Origin: JAAXKN01 sp036261625
GTDB lineage: Bacteria > Bacteroidota > Ignavibacteria > Ignavibacteriales > SURF-24
Length of the DNA stretch: 64,000 nucleotides
Reading direction: 5' to 3'
Assembly (NCBI GenBank): GCA_036261625.1
Contig: DATAKL010000025.1
Coordinates: 20,414-84,413 of the forward strand
Position 1 is the stretch's first letter; each line of letters begins with the position of its first letter. A program made the position numbers and the translations under genes. Positions 61,001 to 64,000 of the stretch are shown here, in pieces. The notes under the pieces were generated by a model, which was not told the origin of the DNA, made no database searches, and saw nothing but the letters and a program-made list of their open reading frames with translations.

Positions 61001-63165
61001 TTCTGTCCGGCTACGATGTCAAAGTTGTCTGTTTGTCCGTTACTCTTGGCATCAGAGTCAAACTCTTCGGATGTCGAGGTGTTATCCTTGGGGCTGTATT
61101 CATAATCAGTCTTCAATGTAAACTGAATTTTGTAGTTATTGCCGGCAGGCGCATTCTCAAAAATGTAGTACCCATCAGCTCCGGTCTTAACCGTAAGATC
61201 GGTCTTGCCTGGCATTTGGAGTGTCACGTCCTGATCTACTATACCAGATTCTCCCTCATCTCGGATTCCATTCTTGTTAATGTCGTCCCAAACATGTCCG
61301 CTGACAGTCATAAAGACTTCATCGGGATACATACCGGCATGGTAAAAGGTGATGGCCCCTTCACTCACTATCAATGGGATTGTCGATTCACCGGAGGGAT
61401 TAACATAAGAACTAAGCTTTCCATCCACTGGTTCCACCATAGGACTAAATTGGTATCCATTTTTCAGACCAAACTTGAGGGTATAATAATTGCCGGTCAA
61501 TATATTTTCAAATTTAAAATTCCCATTGACGTCAGTTTTTGTCTTAACGTCCGGCATATTTGTCTTTTGGAGAACAACTTCCACGCCTTCAATGCCATTC
61601 TCCTTATCACTGTCCCAATATCCATCCTTGTTTTCATCATTCCATACAAGTCCGCCTATTTCACCATAGGTCGGTGCAAGGTGCAATCCGGCATAAGCAT
61701 TAACATTATCGCCGGACTTTAGCGTAATGCAATCAGTTATTCCCGACTGATTCAGGGTAGTATTAAATGGTAAAGATGTCAATACATCCCCTGCCGGGAC
61801 ACTAAATACCAGGTAGTAGCTGCCTGGTAAAAGATCTGACATGCTGAAAGTGCCTGTTCCAATATTCCATGTGTAAATTGGATCTGTAGTTGTTCCGCAC
61901 TTATAGATCGTAATAGTAAGATTTTTTTGTACTCCCTCTTCATCAGAATCCTGCGTTCCATTACTGTTCAAATCGTTCCAGATAAACCCCTCCAGGCTGG
62001 CATAATTAAGCATACCGGCATCCACAAATGTCTTATTTTCTCCTGAAGAGATCTCAAAGTCTGCTGTTTTTCCAGTTCCATCGACATCGGAATCGAATTC
62101 CTCGCCGGCATCAGTATTATTTTCTATACTACTATAAATTAGATATCCGCTTTGTTGCAGGAACTCTAAGTGATAATTTTTACCTGGCGGAACATCCGGG
62201 ATTGTATACAACCCATTTTCGTCAGACCAGGCATTTATTTCCTTGTTACCGGGCATTTTAAGTATAACGTGGATACCATTAATCCCTGATTCACCGTTTC
62301 CAGGTTCTCTTACCCCATCATTATCCATATCATGCCATAAAAGCCCGCTAATGGTGCCATTTACTACCTTCTGGTACATCCCTGCATCCACAAAAATTTT
62401 GTTCTGGCCTCCATTTATATCAAAGTCATCTGTTTGGCCATTATTCTTGGCATCGGAATCAAATTCCTCGCTTGTTGCCAGAGGGTTATCTTTAGGGCTG
62501 TATTCGTAATCAATTTCCTTCAATGTAAATTGTATTTTATAATTGCTTCCAGCCGGGACATTCTCAAATATGTAGTATCCATCAGCTCCGGTCTTAATCG
62601 TGATATTGTCATTACCCGGTTTTTGAAGTGTAACGTTTTGTCCGATAATGCCAAATTCACCATCTCCAGGTTCCCTGATCCCATCCTTATCAAGATCGTC
62701 CCATACATGTCCGCTGATCGTGCCAACGGGAGCTACCTTTAGCCTTATACCCGCATCAATATTGACCTGCTCTGGATGCCCATTGCTAATAGTAATGTTT
62801 TTAGTATTCCCAGTAGCATCGACATCTGAATTAATGGTCTCATTTGTGCCAGCGGGACTTGCAAAGAATTCATAGTCCCCTATTTTATCCGGGGGAATTG
62901 TAAAATTTACAGTAAAGGACCCATTCGCCACAGGGCTGATAGTGTATTGCCCCAGTTCATCCGTATTTGCAATACCCTTGGAGACGCCCTTATTATCAAA
63001 CAGTTCAACAGATGCATCTGGAACTCCTGGCTCACCACTATCCCACTGGCCATTCCTGTTGGTATCTATCCAGAGTTTTCCGCTTATCGTTCCAGCCTGC
63101 ATAAACCCGGAGAGGGCAAGAATGCATACAAGCAAAAGCATTGCGCATAAGTACAATCGTTTCAT
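58030..63165 (-). CDS. giant secreted SdrD_B repeat protein with T9SS sorting domain
   Basis: 1711 residues. A signal peptide (about 1-25) is followed by 13 SdrD_B domains recognisable by their W-x-D-x-N-x-(D/N)G openings (GKLWIDTNRNGQWD, GHVWDDLDKDGIRE, GLLWHDMDNDGVRE and so on to NYVWKDNNNNGLKD). Two domains (VWDDLDKDGIREPGDG and VWDDINKNGIRDEGE) are near-duplicates in sequence, indicating recent internal duplication. The T9SS domain begins LQQNYPNPFNPSTTIEF and ends KMMLSK. It is a very long rod-like surface protein, probably Ca-stabilised. GGAGG precedes the ATG. It is convergent with the head module. Confidence 0.93.
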   Translation of the reverse strand: MKRLYLCAMLLLVCILALSGFMQAGTISGKLWIDTNRNGQWDSGEPGVPDASVELFDNKGVSKGIANTDELGQYTISPVANGSFTVNFTIPPDKIGDYEFFASPAGTNETINSDVDATGNTKNITISNGHPEQVNIDAGIRLKVAPVGTISGHVWDDLDKDGIREPGDGEFGIIGQNVTLQKPGNDNITIKTGADGYYIFENVPAGSNYKIQFTLKEIDYEYSPKDNPLATSEEFDSDAKNNGQTDDFDINGGQNKIFVDAGMYQKVVNGTISGLLWHDMDNDGVREPGNGESGINGIHVILKMPGNKEINAWSDENGLYTIPDVPPGKNYHLEFLQQSGYLIYSSIENNTDAGEEFDSDVDGTGKTADFEISSGENKTFVDAGMLNYASLEGFIWNDLNSNGTQDSDEEGVQKNLTITIYKCGTTTDPIYTWNIGTGTFSMSDLLPGSYYLVFSVPAGDVLTSLPFNTTLNQSGITDCITLKSGDNVNAYAGLHLAPTYGEIGGLVWNDENKDGYWDSDKENGIEGVEVVLQKTNMPDVKTKTDVNGNFKFENILTGNYYTLKFGLKNGYQFSPMVEPVDGKLSSYVNPSGESTIPLIVSEGAITFYHAGMYPDEVFMTVSGHVWDDINKNGIRDEGESGIVDQDVTLQMPGKTDLTVKTGADGYYIFENAPAGNNYKIQFTLKTDYEYSPKDNTSTSEEFDSDAKSNGQTDNFDIVAGQNKTFVDAGMYAKVPNNNPNPQINGILWVDANGDGFQGGVATEPGLGGWIVNLLGDDQKTIIKSTTTSTSTDPGQTGRYYFYGLTVGATYYIQFVNPGDYTFTLQYAANPNRDSDADPATGITGTVYIDKASAKIEHIDAGVYKSNEPPSGNAKVSGRLWDDTYVKDGLQGGVSNEPGIGGQLVELYLSDGTLYKSMNTKSTGGAGDIGTYRFENVGIGGYYVKFNIPSGYSFTLKNAGNDQKDSHADRITGQTDNFTVSNNAEITHLDAGAIMGETGTGSIGDYVWLDVNANGEQDGFEPGVASVTVVLYRWDGTDFAYKGTTTTNGSGYYLFSDLIPGTYKVHFNAPSDFKFTVRNGAITVTNNSDADPAPGADYGYTVSFLLDPSSQSAKNITCVDAGLISIHRGSIGDLVWYDKDCDGIQGLAEKGVGYVEVKLYRYDDGHSFFLKETRTDEYGRYVFSKLEAGTYRLRFILPGDFEKFTIEDVDENHNDAKDSDADQNGWTDPVTLAQGENHNDVDAGLCKVVCENGSIGDLVWNDCNRNGIQDAGENGIECVEVKLHACTSDHTNANNPCGCGNLIATTKTDKTGKYLFSHLKAGYYCIEIVVPCNYTITKPDQTDDWKDSDVIPSMKHTACIKLNPCETNMTVDAGLYPTPPATIGDFVWIDGNKNGVQDQGEKGLCNVNVELYMCGVNKPVAATKTDSDGKYIFKNVTSNTSYAVKFYVPKGYAFTALDQGSNDKFDSDVCPNSAMTRFYDVLPDEVNMTIDCGMYLATTTACNYVWKDNNNNGLKDEGEPGIQGVTVELYQCSNSTLIQSVKTDAAGLFTFRDIPVESYYLQIIVPDGFKMGNAVQNGGSQDVNAEFGINGQSTCFDVAEGTTSIGKPVALVLSTTGVTRGSEIPTEFTLQQNYPNPFNPSTTIEFAVPSAGQYALRVFNMLGQEVATLLDRELPIGYHMVTFDASRMPSGMYIYRLSGSNVIMTKKMMLSK

Positions 63166-63863
63166 ATACCATCCTCCAACTATTGTTAAGTTATTTGTTA
63201 TTGGAACTGTTGTTAATAGAACATTTATATCAATGCTGACCGATCTTATATTTTGTCAGCTTGTCTTTATTAGTTCTTTTCTTGCTTACAGTTCACGGAG
63301 GACAAAGTACACCTGTAGAATCCAGGCAGCCCTTTTAAGTTTCATTTTGGATATAGGAATCCCCAAAACACATAATGCCTGATTCTGATAAAACCAATTT
63401 TAATGCTATGTCTTTTATGGTCCAGGAACCTAACTTTTCATCATAAGTTTCACCCGTATCTTCATCAAGCGGTACATAATTACCCCCCTGCCTGCCTCTT
63501 GTTATTCGTATCTTTTGTCCTGCTCCTGAGAATGAAGTTTTGATGGAAGTGACCTTTTGGATGCTATACTATTTCTCATGGTCCTGTATCTGCAGAGAAA
63601 TACATCTTTAAGCTCCCTGTATTTTAACAGTTATATTGTTTGCTTAAGTATTTTATGGGGGACTGGATCTCCTGCCACTTGCAGGGAATTTGAAATGACA
63701 ATGCTTTTTTCAGCTACAATAAAAAAATCAAAACAGGATCTATTGTCAATGCCAAAAAATATTTTTTACAATTTTTTCGATAACTATAAGCATGCCCGGG
63801 ATATTATTACTAAAGGGGACTACACCAAGGCAGCCCCCATTAGAACTATGAGATGACAAAGTT
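63166..63863. other. intergenic stretch with a segment shared with 29.3 kb
   Basis: No convincing gene. A plus-strand frame at 63557-63856 is not supported by a ribosome-binding site. The segment 63420-63565 resembles 29249-29395. The region leads to the intron end at 63864. Confidence 0.5.
63420..63565. repeat. dispersed repeat, copy 2 (other copy near 29249-29395)
   Basis: Shared blocks with the other copy: AGGAACCTAACTT, TGCCTCTT, ATCTTTTGTCCTGCTCCTGA and AATGAAGT. It starts about 255 bp upstream of the giant SdrD_B gene. Confidence 0.5.
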
Positions 63864-64000
63864 GTAGAGTAGGATGAGGGCGCATGAATGTTTCCATTAT
63901 GTTTCCCTCAAACCCTCGTCAAACCGTACGTGAGGTTTTCCCTCATACGGCTTTCTTAAATAAATTCGACTAATAAGACTAAAGCCTCTGAACTTTATAA
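63864..64000 (-). mobile_element. group II intron, 3' end (domains V and VI); continues past the window
   Basis: Read on the minus strand, the segment at 63922-63953 folds as domain V: AAGCCGTA, TGAGG, GAAAA loop, CCTCA, CG bulge, TACGGTT, with the catalytic AGC triad. Domain VI follows (GAGGGTTTGAGGG to CCCTCATCCTACTCTAC) with a candidate branch-point A 7 nt before the likely 3' splice site near 63864. The reverse transcriptase/maturase gene would be beyond base 64000. Boundaries inside DVI are approximate. Confidence 0.78.

Noticed and set aside
63557..63856. Plus-strand 99-residue frame near the right edge
   Set aside because: No ribosome-binding site, low-complexity composition, and it stops next to the intron splice site; probably chance.
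1..64000. CRISPR array
   Set aside because: All repeats seen are short tandem units (6-16 bp) or palindromes without regular unique spacers, and no cas gene is present.

Overview
The window looks like a chromosomal piece of an Ignavibacteria-type (Bacteroidota/Chlorobi group) bacterium. The main evidence is four large secreted proteins that end in a type IX secretion (T9SS) C-terminal domain with the signature QN(Y/F)PNPFNPSTT, an OMP_b-brl_3-type TonB-receptor-like barrel, a PAP2 outer-envelope-type protein, GH3 and GH13 enzymes and many PAS histidine kinases. No rRNA, tRNA or CRISPR array was recognised.

Layout. 1-2.3 kb: NtrC-type activator (5' end outside the window) and its NtrY-like kinase. 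2.3-3.4 kb: a tandem-repeat/palindrome element, then the fluoride-export pair crcB-DUF190. 3.7-9.9 kb: a helical protein of unknown function, a PAS kinase, a metallophosphoesterase, a barrel receptor and a small protein. 10.1-11.9 kb: phage-type terminase large and small subunits (minus strand). 12.2-19.9 kb: a second copy of the helical family, a 971-residue multi-PAS kinase, a DUF5700 peptidase, a single-domain response regulator, an RRM protein and small proteins. 20-36.7 kb: envelope and carbohydrate functions (GH3, PAP2, two SdrD_B/T9SS proteins, GH13 with a TetR regulator, a FnIII/carboxypeptidase-regulatory T9SS protein, cupredoxin lipoprotein, YceI, haem-binding protein). 37.2-43.5 kb: a six-gene stressosome operon (rsbR-rsbS-rsbT, an RsbT-like/SpoIIE phosphatase fusion, an RsbT-like/hybrid histidine kinase fusion, a REC-PAS-kinase). 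43.6-50.4 kb: four further two-component proteins on the minus strand. 51.2-57.9 kb: HNH endonuclease and a compact HK97-type head module (portal, protease, capsid, connector, SHAEG-repeat protein, two small proteins) without tail, lysis or integration genes. 58.0-63.2 kb: a 1711-residue SdrD_B/T9SS protein. The right edge holds the 3' end of a group II intron.

How the parts relate. Signalling dominates: seven histidine kinases/hybrids, three response regulators and a stressosome. Three kinases share one HDLQEP-type C-terminal half and could feed the single-domain REC at 17.4 kb. Packaging genes (10-12 kb) and head genes (52-58 kb) are about 40 kb apart on opposite strands, which suggests a domesticated, dispersed capsid system such as a gene-transfer-agent-like element; this is inference. 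Host-type 7-bp tandem repeats (GTTCRAC, TTAAAAA, CCTCGAA families) lie between many genes, inside the head module and even inside the 3' end of the portal gene, arguing that the phage-like genes are long-term residents.
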